A stretch of DNA of 64,000 nt, taken from contig NZ_BLPF01000001.1 in the NCBI RefSeq assembly GCF_011764425.1, forward strand, positions 3,773,001 to 3,837,000. Direction: 5' to 3'. Positions within the stretch are counted from its first letter, which is position 1; every line of letters starts with the position of its first letter. The position numbers and the translations under genes are program-made. This document shows positions 20,852-30,051 of the stretch, in pieces. Below the pieces are notes generated by a model, which saw only the letters and a program-made list of their open reading frames with translations, ran no database searches and was not told the origin of the DNA. The stretch comes from Phytohabitans houttuyneae (GTDB lineage Bacteria > Actinomycetota > Actinomycetes > Mycobacteriales > Micromonosporaceae).

Positions 20852-21534
20852 AGCTGCTGACCGTCGCCGAGATGGCGCTGCGCGAGCTGGCGCGCCGACG
20901 GGGCGTCCTCCTGCTGCTCCTGACCTTGCCCCTGCTCTGCTACCTGGTCCGCCACGGCCAGGTCGGCCAGTCGATCCGCTTCGTGCTGCTGGGCCTCGCC
21001 TGGGCGGTGAGCACCGCGGCCCTGTTCGCCAGCGGGACGAGCCGCCACATCGAGCCGAGGCTGCGCCTGTCCGGGTACCGCAGCCACCATCTCTACCTGG
21101 GCCGGCTGACCGCGATGTGGGTGCTCGGGCTGGCGGTCGCGGCGCCGTTCTTCGCGCTGATCGCCATCGACCGCGGCGGCCAGGTGCGGCTCGGTGCGCT
21201 GGCCGCCGCGATGGTGCTGGCGGTGACGGTCGCCGCCCCGTTCGGCCTCCTGATCGGCGCGCTCATGCCCCGCGAGCTGGAGGGCACGCTCATCCTGCTG
21301 GTGACGATCAGCCTGCAGATGATGATCGACCCCGCCGACCAGATCACGCGGCTCACGCCCTTCTGGTCCAGCCGCGAGATCGGGACGTACGCGGTCGACC
21401 ACACCGGCAAGGAGTACCTGGTCCGCGGCCTCGCCCACGGCATCGCCGTCACCCTGCTGGCGACCGCGCTCGTGGCGATCGTGTTAACCGTCCGTTTGCG
21501 GAGCCGCCCTCACTTGCGGTACGCACCCCGTTAG
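20848..21534 (+). CDS. ABC-2-like transporter permease
   Basis: A 228-residue membrane protein with about six hydrophobic segments (LLLLLTLPLLCYLV; FVLLGLAWAVSTAALFASG; MWVLGLAVAAPFFALIAI; ALAAAMVLAVTVAAPFGLLIGALM; GTLILLVTISLQMMI; a C-terminal LLATALVAIVLTV). Its size and the ATGA overlap with the ATPase identify it as the membrane half of a two-gene transporter. There is no recognisable substrate motif. Confidence 0.82.
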   Translation: MKLLTVAEMALRELARRRGVLLLLLTLPLLCYLVRHGQVGQSIRFVLLGLAWAVSTAALFASGTSRHIEPRLRLSGYRSHHLYLGRLTAMWVLGLAVAAPFFALIAIDRGGQVRLGALAAAMVLAVTVAAPFGLLIGALMPRELEGTLILLVTISLQMMIDPADQITRLTPFWSSREIGTYAVDHTGKEYLVRGLAHGIAVTLLATALVAIVLTVRLRSRPHLRYAPR

Positions 21535-21547
21535 AGGGGGTGTCCCG

Positions 21548-22189
21548 ATGGCTGACGAAGACCGCCGCACCGACCGGCTACGGCGCAGGTGGGACCGCGT
21601 GTCCGGGTCGTACGACGGCATCATGACCCCAGCCGACCAGCGCTTCTTCGGCGACACCCGCCAGTGGGTGTGCGGCCAGGCCACCGGCGAGGTGCTGGAG
21701 GTGGCCATCGGCACCGGCCTCAACCTCGTGCACTACCCGGCCGGCGCGCGGTTGACCGGCGTGGAGTTCAGCCCCGGGATGCTCGCGCTCGCCCGCCGCC
21801 GCGCCACCGACCTCGACCGCGCGGTCGACCTGCGCGAGGGCGACGCCCAGGCACTCGACCTGCCCGACGCCGCCTACGACACGGTGGTGTGCACGTTCGG
21901 CCTCTGCGCGATCCCGGACGACCGCAAGGCGCTCGCCGAGATGGACCGCGTCCTGCGCCCCGGCGGCCTCCTGCTGCTGGCCGACCACGTGGCCGCCGGC
22001 CCGTGGCCGCTGCGCGCGGTGCAGTGGCTGGCCGAGCTGGTCAGCGTGCCAATGGCCGGCGAATACTGGCGGCGCCGCCCGATCCGCCACGTCGAGGCGA
22101 TGGGCTACATGATCGAGCGGCACGACCGCTTCCGCCTGGGCATCGTCGAACGCCTCGCCGCCCGCAAACCCACCGCTGGTACCTCATAG
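21548..22189 (+). CDS. Class I SAM-dependent methyltransferase
   Basis: 213 residues with the Rossmann motifs of UbiE/COQ5-like enzymes: VLEVAIGTGLNL (motif I), LTGVEFSPGML, REGDAQALDLPDAAYDTVVCTFGLCAI, and RVLRPGGLLLLADH. The N-terminal RRWDRVSGSYDGIM is also typical of that group. It follows the PadR-ABC operon after 13 bp and is probably co-transcribed. The substrate is unknown, possibly a lipid or an exported molecule. Confidence 0.87.
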   Translation: MADEDRRTDRLRRRWDRVSGSYDGIMTPADQRFFGDTRQWVCGQATGEVLEVAIGTGLNLVHYPAGARLTGVEFSPGMLALARRRATDLDRAVDLREGDAQALDLPDAAYDTVVCTFGLCAIPDDRKALAEMDRVLRPGGLLLLADHVAAGPWPLRAVQWLAELVSVPMAGEYWRRRPIRHVEAMGYMIERHDRFRLGIVERLAARKPTAGTS

Positions 22190-22428
22190 CGGTACCGACG
22201 ACGGGCGTCAACCTCCACCGGGTAGTAGCGCACGCGCAAACTACTCACCGTTCGCCGATCCGAATTGCCAATGGCCGGTGGCCGTTAAGTGAGATCGGCC
22301 GTACCGCCGACGATGACGGTGGGCCGTCAGGGCCGCATTTTTCGATAGATCGGCCCGCATCGTTGGGCTCATTTCTGATCACGCGCCGTGTAACTTCCAG
22401 TACTACTGCGGTATCGAGGAGGTTGCGA

Positions 22429-23871
22429 ATGTCCGAGGACACGTGGCTCGCCGCTCGGCTGATTCCCACATCCGGCATCAATGGCGCTGAGGAACAAGAG
22501 CGAAGAGCAACCTCGGCCGTTCTCGCGGTGATGAGCGCGGTACGCGAGTTCGGACGCGCTCTTACCCAGCCGTTCGGTGCACCGGCGGGCCCGGTTCAGA
22601 CCTTTATCGAGGTCCCGTTCAAGCTCGGCGACAAACAACTCTTTCCCGATGGCCTCATTCGCGTATCACGAGGTCAGCGGCAGTGGACCGCTCTGGTCGA
22701 GGTCAAGACGGGAAGCAACGAGTTACGCACGGAGCAGGTGGAGGCGTACCTGGAGATTGCTCGCGAGCAAAGCTTCGACGCCTTGATCACGATCTCCAAT
22801 GAGATACCGGCAGTCGCGGGCCAGCACCCAACACCCGTCGACAAGCGAAAGCTGCGAAAGGTCAGCCTCTACCACCTGCCGTGGACCGAGATCCTCACTC
22901 AGGCCGTCATGCAGAAGGAATACCGCGGTGTGGCCGACCCGGATCAGGCATGGGTCCTCGGCGAACTGATCCGCTACCTCGAGCATCCTCGTTCCGGTGC
23001 CATGGAGTTCAGCGACATGGGCCCGGCGTGGGTGAGTGTTCGCGACGGCGTGGCGGCTGGGACCGTCCGCACGGGCGACACAGTTGTCGCAGAAGTGGCC
23101 GGACGCTTCGACGCGCTGATGAGATACGCCTGTCTGCGCCTCGGTCGGCGACTCGGCGCAGAAGTGACCCCCGCACTAAGCCGACGCGATCTGGCGGAGC
23201 CCTCCCTACGAACCCAAACTTTGGTCAGTCAGTTGAGCACGACGGGCGCCATGACCGGAGGTATCAAGATTCCGGGCGCTGTAGGCGCGATGCAGGTGAC
23301 GGCGGACCTTCGCGCTGGACGAGTGATTTGCCATGTAGATGTGGACGCACCCAGGAGCGGAAAACCGACGACACGCGTCAACTGGCTGGTGCGCCAACTG
23401 AAGGACGCGCCTGAGACTACGCGGGTGGAAGCGTTCGTGATGCACAGCCGTGGCGACGGCACCGCCGGGCTCCTCCGCCAGGTGCGAGCCGATCCGGCCA
23501 CGTTGATCAGTGATCCGGCGAAGGAACTCCGCGCGTTCCGTGTGGCGATGTCGGCTCCCGCCGGCTCGAAGAGGGGAACGGGGCGAGGGGCATTTATCGA
23601 CTCGGTACTTGCCGCGATCGACGACTTCTACGAGCAGGTGATTCAAAACTTGAAGCCGTGGATGCCGGCACCTCCGCGCCTTCGCACGCCCGAAGACATT
23701 CAGCCGGTTGAACCGGTCTCGCCCAGCCTCGTCTCAACGGCGATCTCTTCTCAGGATGGCGCGACGACCAATCCTCCGGTCGTGGAGCAGCGGAAGGTGG
23801 ACGAGCCACGATCGCCCGCGGACGCAGTTCACGTCGGAGCCGCTCCACAAGCGGGAGCCGACGACACGTAG
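22429..23871 (+). CDS. PD-(D/E)XK nuclease-like protein with an uncharacterised C-terminal region
   Basis: 480 residues from the ATG at 22,429 (AGGAGG at 22,417-22,422). The N-terminal third holds a nuclease-like signature: FIEVPFKLGD, KQLFPDGLIRV (Asp), then WTALVEVKTG (E-x-K) and EQVEAYLEIAREQSFDALITI, the order of the PD-(D/E)XK core. The middle (about 190-410) is a separate alpha/beta region with SQLSTTGAMTGGIKIPG and GRVICHVDVDAPRSGKPTTRVNWLVRQL. The last 60 residues are low-complexity. G+C is visibly lower than in the flanks, with codons such as caa, aat and aaa, which suggests acquisition. A single-gene defence or DNA-repair role is possible but unproven. Confidence 0.75.
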   Translation: MSEDTWLAARLIPTSGINGAEEQERRATSAVLAVMSAVREFGRALTQPFGAPAGPVQTFIEVPFKLGDKQLFPDGLIRVSRGQRQWTALVEVKTGSNELRTEQVEAYLEIAREQSFDALITISNEIPAVAGQHPTPVDKRKLRKVSLYHLPWTEILTQAVMQKEYRGVADPDQAWVLGELIRYLEHPRSGAMEFSDMGPAWVSVRDGVAAGTVRTGDTVVAEVAGRFDALMRYACLRLGRRLGAEVTPALSRRDLAEPSLRTQTLVSQLSTTGAMTGGIKIPGAVGAMQVTADLRAGRVICHVDVDAPRSGKPTTRVNWLVRQLKDAPETTRVEAFVMHSRGDGTAGLLRQVRADPATLISDPAKELRAFRVAMSAPAGSKRGTGRGAFIDSVLAAIDDFYEQVIQNLKPWMPAPPRLRTPEDIQPVEPVSPSLVSTAISSQDGATTNPPVVEQRKVDEPRSPADAVHVGAAPQAGADDT

Positions 23872-23879
23872 ATGTGGGA

Positions 23880-25511
23880 TCAGGTGCGGAGGGCGGGCAG
23901 CGTGATGGTGAACGTCGTACCGACGCCGAGCTGGCTCGCGACCGTGATCGTGCCGCCATGGTCCGTGACGATCTGGCGGGCGATCGAGAGCCCCAGGCCG
24001 CTCCCGCCCGTACGCCGTCCGCGCGCCGAGTCCGCCCGCCAGAAGCGGTCGAAGACGTGCGGCAGCGACGCCGGCGCGATGCCCGTGCCGGTGTCGGCGA
24101 CCCGCAGCACCACCGCGGTGCCGTCCACCGTGGTCGAGAGCGTCACGCTGCCGCCGGCGGAGGTGGCGCGGAGGGCGTTGGTGACCAGGTTGCCCAGCAC
24201 CTGCCGCAGGCGGTCGGGGTCGGCGTGCACCTGGGCCGGCCCCGGCGACGCCACCATCAGGCGCACGCCGGCCGACTCGGCGACCGCGTGGTGGGCGGCG
24301 CGGGTGGTCTCCAGCACCTCGGCCATGTCGATGACCGTGCGGTGGTACGCGAGCGTGCCCGCCTCGGCCAGCGCCAGGTCCTGCAGGTCGTTGACGATGC
24401 GCTGCTGGAGTACCGCCTCCTCGTGCAGCGACGTGAACAGATCGGGGTCGGGCTCGATAACGCCGTCCTTGAGCGCTTCGAGGTAGCCGCGCAGGTTGGC
24501 AAGCGGCGTACGCAGCTCGTGCGCGACGTCGGCCACCAGCCTCCGCTGCCGCTCCTCGCCGCGCTGGAGGGAGTCGGCCATGCGGTTGAACGTGCGGCCC
24601 AGCTCGGCCACCTCGTCGCTGCCCACCACCGCGACCCGGCTCGTGAGGTCGCCGCGCCCCAGCCGGCGGGCGGCCTCGGTGAGGCTGCCGATCGGGCGGA
24701 GCACGCGGCGGCTGAGCAGGGCGGTGCCCGCGAAGGCGAGGATGGCCACGCCGGCCGCGGCGGCGAGGATGGGGGCGGGCGAGAGGGGTGTACGCGGCTC
24801 GCCGGCGAACCCCAGCGTGACCCGCAGCGGCTTCGGGGCCACCTCGCTGATCAGGTCGGTGAACGCCTGCGAGAGGCAGATCGGGAGCGCTTCGCCGGCA
24901 ACCTCCGGCTCCTTGCAGGCGGCGATCCGCCGCTGGTCGAACTCGTTCTCGCGCGGCGACTCGGCCGAACGCGCGTAGCAGTCCTTCAGGACGGCCGGGT
25001 CGCCGTCGCGGGCCTGAAACGTGGGCACGCCGAGGGCACCGTCGATCTTCAGAATGTTGTACCCAGCTCGGTACATGCACGCCGCGAAGCGCACGCCCGC
25101 GCGGTAGCTGCTCACCGCCTTGTCGGTCGCGACGAACGGCTCGCGCACCTCGGCAAGCTCGATCTTGGGTCGGGGATCGACGAGCGTGACCGAGGTGCCG
25201 AGCTTGCGGGCGGTGACACCCTGCAGCGTGTCGGTGTCGGACACCACCTCGCCCGACTCGGTCGCCAGGTGGATCCGCTGCCCCGTGCTGACGCCGAGAT
25301 CCGAGACGAGGCCGGCCACGCCCTCCCACGTGCCGTGCGTCTGCCCGTACTGGAGCAGCTCGCTGGTCACCTGGTCGATCACCGCGCGGTCGGCTGTCTC
25401 GGAGTCGGCGATCTGCTGCGACGCCTGGCGCAGCACGATCCAGGCGGTGGCACCCACGGCGGTGACGGCCACGAGCGTGACCAGCACCAACACGCGAATC
25501 CGGAAGCTCAC
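23880..25511 (-). CDS. Sensor histidine kinase with Cys-containing extracytoplasmic domain
   Basis: 543 residues from the GTG at 25,511. Helix 1 is VLVLVTLVAVTAVGATAWIVL; an external sensor of about 230 residues carries four Cys (FAACMYRAG, KDCYARS, AACKEPE, ICLSQ); helix 2 is ILAAAAGVAILAFAGTALL; then HAMP, H-box LVADVAHELRTPLANLRGY, NLVTNALRAT, VADTGTGIA and GGSGLGLSIA. Partner of the response regulator 76 bp upstream. The paired Cys suggest a disulfide-stabilised sensor, perhaps of envelope or redox state. An upstream in-frame ATG exists but its extra residues come from a repeated intergenic sequence. Confidence 0.93.
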   Translation of the reverse strand: MSFRIRVLVLVTLVAVTAVGATAWIVLRQASQQIADSETADRAVIDQVTSELLQYGQTHGTWEGVAGLVSDLGVSTGQRIHLATESGEVVSDTDTLQGVTARKLGTSVTLVDPRPKIELAEVREPFVATDKAVSSYRAGVRFAACMYRAGYNILKIDGALGVPTFQARDGDPAVLKDCYARSAESPRENEFDQRRIAACKEPEVAGEALPICLSQAFTDLISEVAPKPLRVTLGFAGEPRTPLSPAPILAAAAGVAILAFAGTALLSRRVLRPIGSLTEAARRLGRGDLTSRVAVVGSDEVAELGRTFNRMADSLQRGEERQRRLVADVAHELRTPLANLRGYLEALKDGVIEPDPDLFTSLHEEAVLQQRIVNDLQDLALAEAGTLAYHRTVIDMAEVLETTRAAHHAVAESAGVRLMVASPGPAQVHADPDRLRQVLGNLVTNALRATSAGGSVTLSTTVDGTAVVLRVADTGTGIAPASLPHVFDRFWRADSARGRRTGGSGLGLSIARQIVTDHGGTITVASQLGVGTTFTITLPALRT

Positions 25512-25569
25512 GCCCGTCCTCGCTTCGCTGCGGGCGGACGCGAGCCACGAGACGCATTGAGCCAAACGG

Positions 25570-25590
25570 TTCGCTCGCTACGCTCGCTCA
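25570..25590. repeat. Short dispersed repeat TTCGCTCGCTNCGCTCGCT
   Basis: A 21-bp sequence made of two CGCTCGCT-like units. Near-identical copies lie at 26,333-26,353 and 38,354-38,374, each beside a gene end or start. A further shared block (cgtcctcgcttcgctgcggg) precedes both two-component genes at about 25,515 and 26,279. These look like small intergenic repeats spread between genes. Confidence 0.5.
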
Positions 25591-26274
25591 CGACTCGGCC
25601 AACCGGTACCCGCGCCCGTAAACGGTCTGCACGTAGCGCGGCTCGGCCGCGTCCTCCTCGATCTTGCGGCGGAGGTTCATCACGTGCGCGTCGACCGTGC
25701 GCTCCAGCACGTAGTGGTCGAACCCGAACGCCCGGTCGATGATCTGCGCCCGCGTGAACGCCCGACCCGGCTCGCCCGCCAGAACCTCCAGGATCCCGAA
25801 CTCCTTGGCCGTCAGCACGATGGGCCGCCCACCCACGCGTACCTCGAATCGCCCTGGATCGATCTCCAGATCGCCGACCTTGAGGATGGCCTGGTTACCC
25901 GCTGTGACCGCGCCCGCGCGGCGCAGCAGTGCGCGGACGCGCGCAGCCAGCTCGCGAGGGCTGTACGGCTTCGTGATGTAGTCGTCCGCCCCCACGTCGA
26001 GGCCGAGCAGCATGTCGTCCTCGGTGGTACGCGCGGTGAGCAGCAGGATCGGCACCTCCGACTCGCCGCGCAGGATGCGACACACGTCAAGGCCGTCGAC
26101 CTGCGGCATCATCACGTCGAGCACGACGAGGTCGGGACGGCGCGCGCGGGCGTTTTCCAGCGCGGTGCGCCCGTCGCCGACCACGAGCACACTGTGGCCC
26201 TCCCGCTCCAGGTAGACCCGGATGAGGTTCGCCTGCTTGGGGTCGTCCTCGGCGACCAGGATCCGCGCGCTCAT
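25588..26274 (-). CDS. OmpR-family response regulator
   Basis: 228 residues from the ATG at 26,274 (MSARILVAEDDPKQANLIRVYL). The receiver has DLVVLDVMMPQVDG with the phospho-Asp, LLLTART and YITKPYSPREL. The winged helix (LTAKEFGILEVLAGEPGRAFTRAQIIDRAFGF ... DAHVMNLRRKIEED ... VQTVYGRGYRL) is of the PhoB/OmpR class. It is transcribed first, ahead of the Cys-rich sensor kinase. No target operator could be assigned. Confidence 0.94.
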   Translation of the reverse strand: MSARILVAEDDPKQANLIRVYLEREGHSVLVVGDGRTALENARARRPDLVVLDVMMPQVDGLDVCRILRGESEVPILLLTARTTEDDMLLGLDVGADDYITKPYSPRELAARVRALLRRAGAVTAGNQAILKVGDLEIDPGRFEVRVGGRPIVLTAKEFGILEVLAGEPGRAFTRAQIIDRAFGFDHYVLERTVDAHVMNLRRKIEEDAAEPRYVQTVYGRGYRLAES

Positions 26275-26332
26275 GGCCGTCCTCGCTTCGCTGCGGGCGG
26301 CCACGAGGCTCCAGGCGCACCGCACCCGATGA

Positions 26333-26353
26333 TTCGCTCGCTGCGCTCGCTCA
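26333..26353. repeat. Short dispersed repeat TTCGCTCGCTNCGCTCGCT, second copy
   Basis: It differs from the copy at 25,570 at one position (G for A in the centre) and is placed at the matching distance upstream of the response-regulator gene. This suggests the upstream regions of the two genes share a duplicated or mobile segment. Confidence 0.5.
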
Positions 26354-26458
26354 TGGTGTCCAATAGTGCCTGGTACCGCGATGAAGATGCAGTGAAGAAC
26401 GCCGGGCAGACAGCTTCTTCAATGGTTCTTCACCGCCGCCTCCGTACGGTGCGTGGCA

Positions 26459-26577
26459 TGGGACGCGAAGAGGAGGAACGGTGGCGCCGCGCCGCCCGCC
26501 GCCGGATACGGGAGACGATCGCGCTGCGGCGGGCCGTCGCGGCGGTCCAGGAGGAGGAGCAGCGGCGTGCGGCGTAG
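26459..26577 (+). CDS. Possible 39-residue upstream ORF, highly charged helix
   Basis: ATG 26,459 to TAG 26,575-26,577 encodes MGREEEERWRRAARRRIRE... and ends QEEEQRRAA, a single strongly charged helix. The next gene's GTG at 26,567 lies inside its last codons, so the two would be translationally coupled. There is no clear ribosome site. It could be a real small protein or a chance frame. Confidence 0.35.
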
Positions 26578-27319
26578 GAACCGCGCGCTGGCCTACGTCG
26601 TGGTCAGCGTGGGCGCCGTCGTGGGCGGCCTGACATTTGCGGCCGGCGGCTTCGCGATTCGCGACAATTCATCATCAGGTACGTCAAACACCTGGTCCGG
26701 ACCACCGACGGCGGCGCCAGAGACGCCCGTCGAGTCGACGCAGGCGCCGCCGTCCACGACGGCTCCGCCGACGTTTCCGCAGAGCGGCGAGGGTAGCTTC
26801 CGGCGCGCGACCGGCTCCGCCAAACGCGTGGGCAGCGGCAAAGTGCTGCGGTACCGCGTCGAGGTCGAGCGGGGGTTGGAGCAGACGCCGGGCGAGTTCG
26901 CGCAGTGGGTCGACCGCATCCTGGCCGACGAACGGGGGTGGACGGCGGGTGGCCAATGGGCCTTCCAGCGTCCAGCGGGCGGATCGGTCGACTTCATCGT
27001 GAAGCTTGCCAGCCCCGACACCGTCGACGAGATCTGCGGCCGCTACGGCCTGGACACCGGCGGCGAGGTCTCCTGCCGCGGCCAGGAAAACGTCGTGATC
27101 AATGTGAAACGGTGGGTGCTGGCCATACCGGCGTACGCGGGCGATGTCGACATGTACCGCCATCTTGTGGTCAACCACGAGGTCGGCCACTTCTTGGGCC
27201 ACAGCCACGTGACGTGCCCCGGAAAGGGGCGGCTGGCGCCCGTGATGCAGCAGCACATCTTCGGGATGAACGGCTGCGTACCCAACGGGTGGCCCTTTCC
27301 CCGCGGCCGCCCGAGATAG
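26567..27319 (+). CDS. DUF3152 protein, secreted metalloprotease-like
   Basis: 250 residues from the GTG at 26,567. One N-terminal membrane or signal segment (ALAYVVVSVGAVVGGLTFAAGG) is followed by a Pro/Thr/Ser linker and a DUF3152 domain (SGKVLRYRVEVERGLEQTPGEFAQWVDRILADERGW...). The domain contains NHEVGHFLGHSHVTCPGKGRLAPVMQQ, an HExGHxxGxxH zinc site as in metzincins, and a terminal HIFGMNGCVPNGWP. The family is actinobacterial and of unproven activity. The purine-rich GGAGGAGGAGCAG before the GTG supports the start. Confidence 0.85.
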   Translation: MRRRNRALAYVVVSVGAVVGGLTFAAGGFAIRDNSSSGTSNTWSGPPTAAPETPVESTQAPPSTTAPPTFPQSGEGSFRRATGSAKRVGSGKVLRYRVEVERGLEQTPGEFAQWVDRILADERGWTAGGQWAFQRPAGGSVDFIVKLASPDTVDEICGRYGLDTGGEVSCRGQENVVINVKRWVLAIPAYAGDVDMYRHLVVNHEVGHFLGHSHVTCPGKGRLAPVMQQHIFGMNGCVPNGWPFPRGRPR

Positions 27320-27448
27320 CCGCCGGCAAGGTCTTCGCGGCGGCGCCGACCGGCGCCGCATGGCGCGGCGGCATCGGAGTATGCCAGTGCCTGCAGGGTG
27401 CCGTTGAGGGCTGGTAGGGCCGGCTGGTTGCGCCTATGCTCCGGAAAC

Positions 27449-28087
27449 GTGTCTAGCGTCGGCGGGGGGCCGGGCGCGGGTCCGCGAGGGCTCCGCGCCC
27501 GTATTGTCGCTGTTCCACTGCGGTGGCTCGGCCTGAGCGCCGGCGCCGCCGCCCTCGCCGCGTCGGGCCTGTTCGGCGGGCTGGAGACCGTCGAAGAGCC
27601 CGAAGTGCCCGCCGCCAAAATCCACGAGCTGAGCAAGGGCGAGCCGTGGAACGTCACGGTCGACGGCGGCCGCCTCGTCGGCGACGGCCTCCCAGGCCTC
27701 CGCCTGACAAACCCCGCCAACCGCTGGGTGGTCGTGCTCGCCACGGTCGAGGTCACCGCAAACGAGAGCCGCAACGACACCGACGACATCATTGACATCT
27801 CGGGCGTCGAGGGCTTGGTGGAAAAGCCGGACTATCCCCGCCTCGAACCCCAGTACGTCATCGGACTGCGCGACGGCACCCACGTCAACTACCTCCAGCC
27901 GTCGATGCCGGAGAAGCTCGCGTTCTTCTACGAGCAGGAGAGCACCGCCCCGGTACCCACCGAGGTGACGGTGACAATCAACCAGAAGACCTATCGCGTG
28001 GACACGCTGACCAACAGCAAGGAGTGGAAGGACCTCGAACCCCGCGCCGAGCTGACAGTGCCCATCGAGGACAGGCGCGGCAAGTGA
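27449..28087 (+). CDS. Membrane-anchored protein of unknown function, first of three coupled genes
   Basis: 212 residues from the GTG at 27,449: a Gly/Arg-rich N-terminus, one hydrophobic helix (LGLSAGAAALAASGLFGGL) and an external domain (VEEPEVPAAKIHELSKGEPWNVTVDGGRLV...WVVVLATVEVTANESRND...). That domain shares the style of the DUF4352-like domains in the next two genes: a beta sandwich sensing or stabilising something outside the cell. Its TGA overlaps the next GTG. I do not recognise a family. Confidence 0.65.
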   Translation: MSSVGGGPGAGPRGLRARIVAVPLRWLGLSAGAAALAASGLFGGLETVEEPEVPAAKIHELSKGEPWNVTVDGGRLVGDGLPGLRLTNPANRWVVVLATVEVTANESRNDTDDIIDISGVEGLVEKPDYPRLEPQYVIGLRDGTHVNYLQPSMPEKLAFFYEQESTAPVPTEVTVTINQKTYRVDTLTNSKEWKDLEPRAELTVPIEDRRGK

Positions 28088-30051
28088 CCACGCCACCCGA
28101 GCACCCCGACCAGGACCAGCCCGCCAACGGCTGGCCCCCGCCAGGCAGCGCGCCGCCCGAGGGCTGGCCTACGGCAGCGGGCGCGGCCGGACCGGGATCG
28201 GGCGGCTGGCCAGGGCACCCCACCCCGCCGCACGCCGGCGCCCCCGCTCCCGCCAACTGGCCCGCGGCCGGCACACCCGCCTGGCCCGGCCCGATCCCGC
28301 CCGGCCCCGCGGCGCCGCCGTCCGCGCCTGGTCCCGCGATGCCGCCGTCCGCGCCCGGTCCCGCGATGCCGCCGTCCGCGCCCGGTCCCGCGATGCCGCC
28401 GCCCGCGCCCGGTCCCGCGATGCCGCCGCCCGCGCCCGGTCCCGCGATGCCGCCGCCCGCGCCCGGTCCCGCGATGCCGCCGCCAGCGCCGGGTGCCGCT
28501 ATGCCCACACCTGGCGCCTGGCCCGGCGCGAGCCCACCGTCCAGCACGGTCCCGCCGCACGGCGCAGTCCCGCCCCACAGCGCGCTCCCATCGCATGGGC
28601 AGAGCCCATCGCACGGCACTGTGCCACCCGGCCAGATCCCACCGCCGCCGCACGGTGGTCCGCAGCCCGGCGAAGGCGCACCGCAAGGTGGGTGGCCTGC
28701 GCCCGCGCCGCCGCACGGTTGGTCCGCTTCCACGTCGCCGCCTCCGCCACAGGGCTGGCCCGCATCTGCGTCACCGCCCCCGCCACAGGGCTGGCCCGCC
28801 TCCACGTCGCAGCCCCCGCCGGGTGGCCGACCCGTGTCCCCGCCTCCGCCGGGTGGCTGGCCCGCATCCCCGCCCTCGTCCACCGGCTGGTCTGGTCCGG
28901 CACCGCAACCTCCGCCTGGCCCGGCACCTGGATACCCCGCACCTCCGCCGTCCGGAGTCGTGCCTGGACACCCCGTACCTTCCTCGCCCGGCGCCGCACC
29001 CGGACACCCCACACCTCCGCCGCCCGGCGCTATGCCTGGACACCCCGCGCCTACCCCACCCGGCGCCGCACCCGGACACCCCGCACCATCCCCACCCGGC
29101 GTCTCGCCTGGACACCCCGCACCTCCCTCGCCGGGTGGCTGGTCGGCGCCCGCGGCGGCCCCGCCGCCCGGTTCGCTTCCGCCACCACCGCCTCATGCCG
29201 GCTGGCCCGCGCCACAGGCGGCCGGTGCACAGCACGGCTCAGGGCCGCAGCCCGGTCCCGCCACCTCGCAGCCCGGTCCCGCAGCGCCGCCGGGCGGATG
29301 GGCTCCGCCCGCTGGTCTGCCGGCCGCGGGCGGTGCGGGCGCGGGCGGTGCAGGCGCGGGCGCGGCTGCTGGTCTGGGGGCTGCGGGGGTCGCGGGTGCG
29401 ATGGCCGTCGACCCGGAGGAGGTCCGGCGTCATCGGGCGCCGCCGGGGAGGATCGAGCGGGCCGGGATGCGCGCGCGGGTTGGCATGCTCCTCATCGCCG
29501 CGCTGGCGGTCGGGGGCGTGGTGGCCAACTGGCGGCCCCTCAACGGAGATCGCGCGGACCTGCGTGAGCGGCCGTACATCGCGGTCGGTGAGGTGGGCGA
29601 CTCCGTCTCGGCCCGCACGTTCGAGGCTGAGCTGGTCAGTATGCGCGGTGCGGGCCTGCTCGGGGTGGACGCCAAGCGCTACGAAACCGGCGGCGTGTGG
29701 CTCCTCGTCCGGGTGAAGATCACCGCTACCACCGAGGACACGCGGGTCGGATACGCGGCGCTCATCGACGACCGTGACCGTGAGTTTCTGGCGAGCACCA
29801 GGTGCACGCAGCCGCTCGCCCCCGGAGGGCGGACCTTCCAGCCGGGGGTGACGGTGGAGGGCGAGATCGCGGTCGAAGTGCCGCGCGATGTGGCCACCTC
29901 CATGCGGCTACGGTTGGCGGCCAACAGCTTGGAACATCGGATGGACGCCATGGCCGAGTTCTCGCTGCCCAAAGTGGACACCGCCAAGGTGGACGCGTGG
30001 GCCGCGCAGAAGGACGCGGTCATCATGGAGGCGGCGAAGGTGGCGTCGTGA
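28084..30051 (+). CDS. Proline-rich membrane protein with DUF4352-like external domain
   Basis: 655 residues starting at a GTG that overlaps the preceding stop (GTGA). Residues 1 to about 435 are almost entirely Pro/Gly/Ala/Trp, with PPxGW and PGHPAP repeats and a block of seven 9-residue PxAPGPAMP units. Then come a basic segment, one membrane helix (VGMLLIAALAVGGVVANW) and a C-terminal domain (VGEVGDSVSARTFEAELVSMRGAG...GVWLLVRVKITATTEDTRVGYAALIDDRDREFL) of DUF4352 type. The long tail should lie in the cytoplasm if the C-terminus is outside. No function recognised; it may organise a complex through polyproline contacts. Confidence 0.7.
   Translation: MTTPPEHPDQDQPANGWPPPGSAPPEGWPTAAGAAGPGSGGWPGHPTPPHAGAPAPANWPAAGTPAWPGPIPPGPAAPPSAPGPAMPPSAPGPAMPPSAPGPAMPPPAPGPAMPPPAPGPAMPPPAPGPAMPPPAPGAAMPTPGAWPGASPPSSTVPPHGAVPPHSALPSHGQSPSHGTVPPGQIPPPPHGGPQPGEGAPQGGWPAPAPPHGWSASTSPPPPQGWPASASPPPPQGWPASTSQPPPGGRPVSPPPPGGWPASPPSSTGWSGPAPQPPPGPAPGYPAPPPSGVVPGHPVPSSPGAAPGHPTPPPPGAMPGHPAPTPPGAAPGHPAPSPPGVSPGHPAPPSPGGWSAPAAAPPPGSLPPPPPHAGWPAPQAAGAQHGSGPQPGPATSQPGPAAPPGGWAPPAGLPAAGGAGAGGAGAGAAAGLGAAGVAGAMAVDPEEVRRHRAPPGRIERAGMRARVGMLLIAALAVGGVVANWRPLNGDRADLRERPYIAVGEVGDSVSARTFEAELVSMRGAGLLGVDAKRYETGGVWLLVRVKITATTEDTRVGYAALIDDRDREFLASTRCTQPLAPGGRTFQPGVTVEGEIAVEVPRDVATSMRLRLAANSLEHRMDAMAEFSLPKVDTAKVDAWAAQKDAVIMEAAKVAS
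28318..28506 (+). repeat. Seven tandem 27-bp units inside the proline-rich gene
   Basis: Seven consecutive 27-base units encode PSAPGPAMP (three), PPAPGPAMP (three) and PPAPGAAMP (one). Near-identity of the DNA, not only of the protein, indicates recent expansion by slippage or unequal exchange. The copy number may vary between strains and may be misassembled. Confidence 0.8.
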
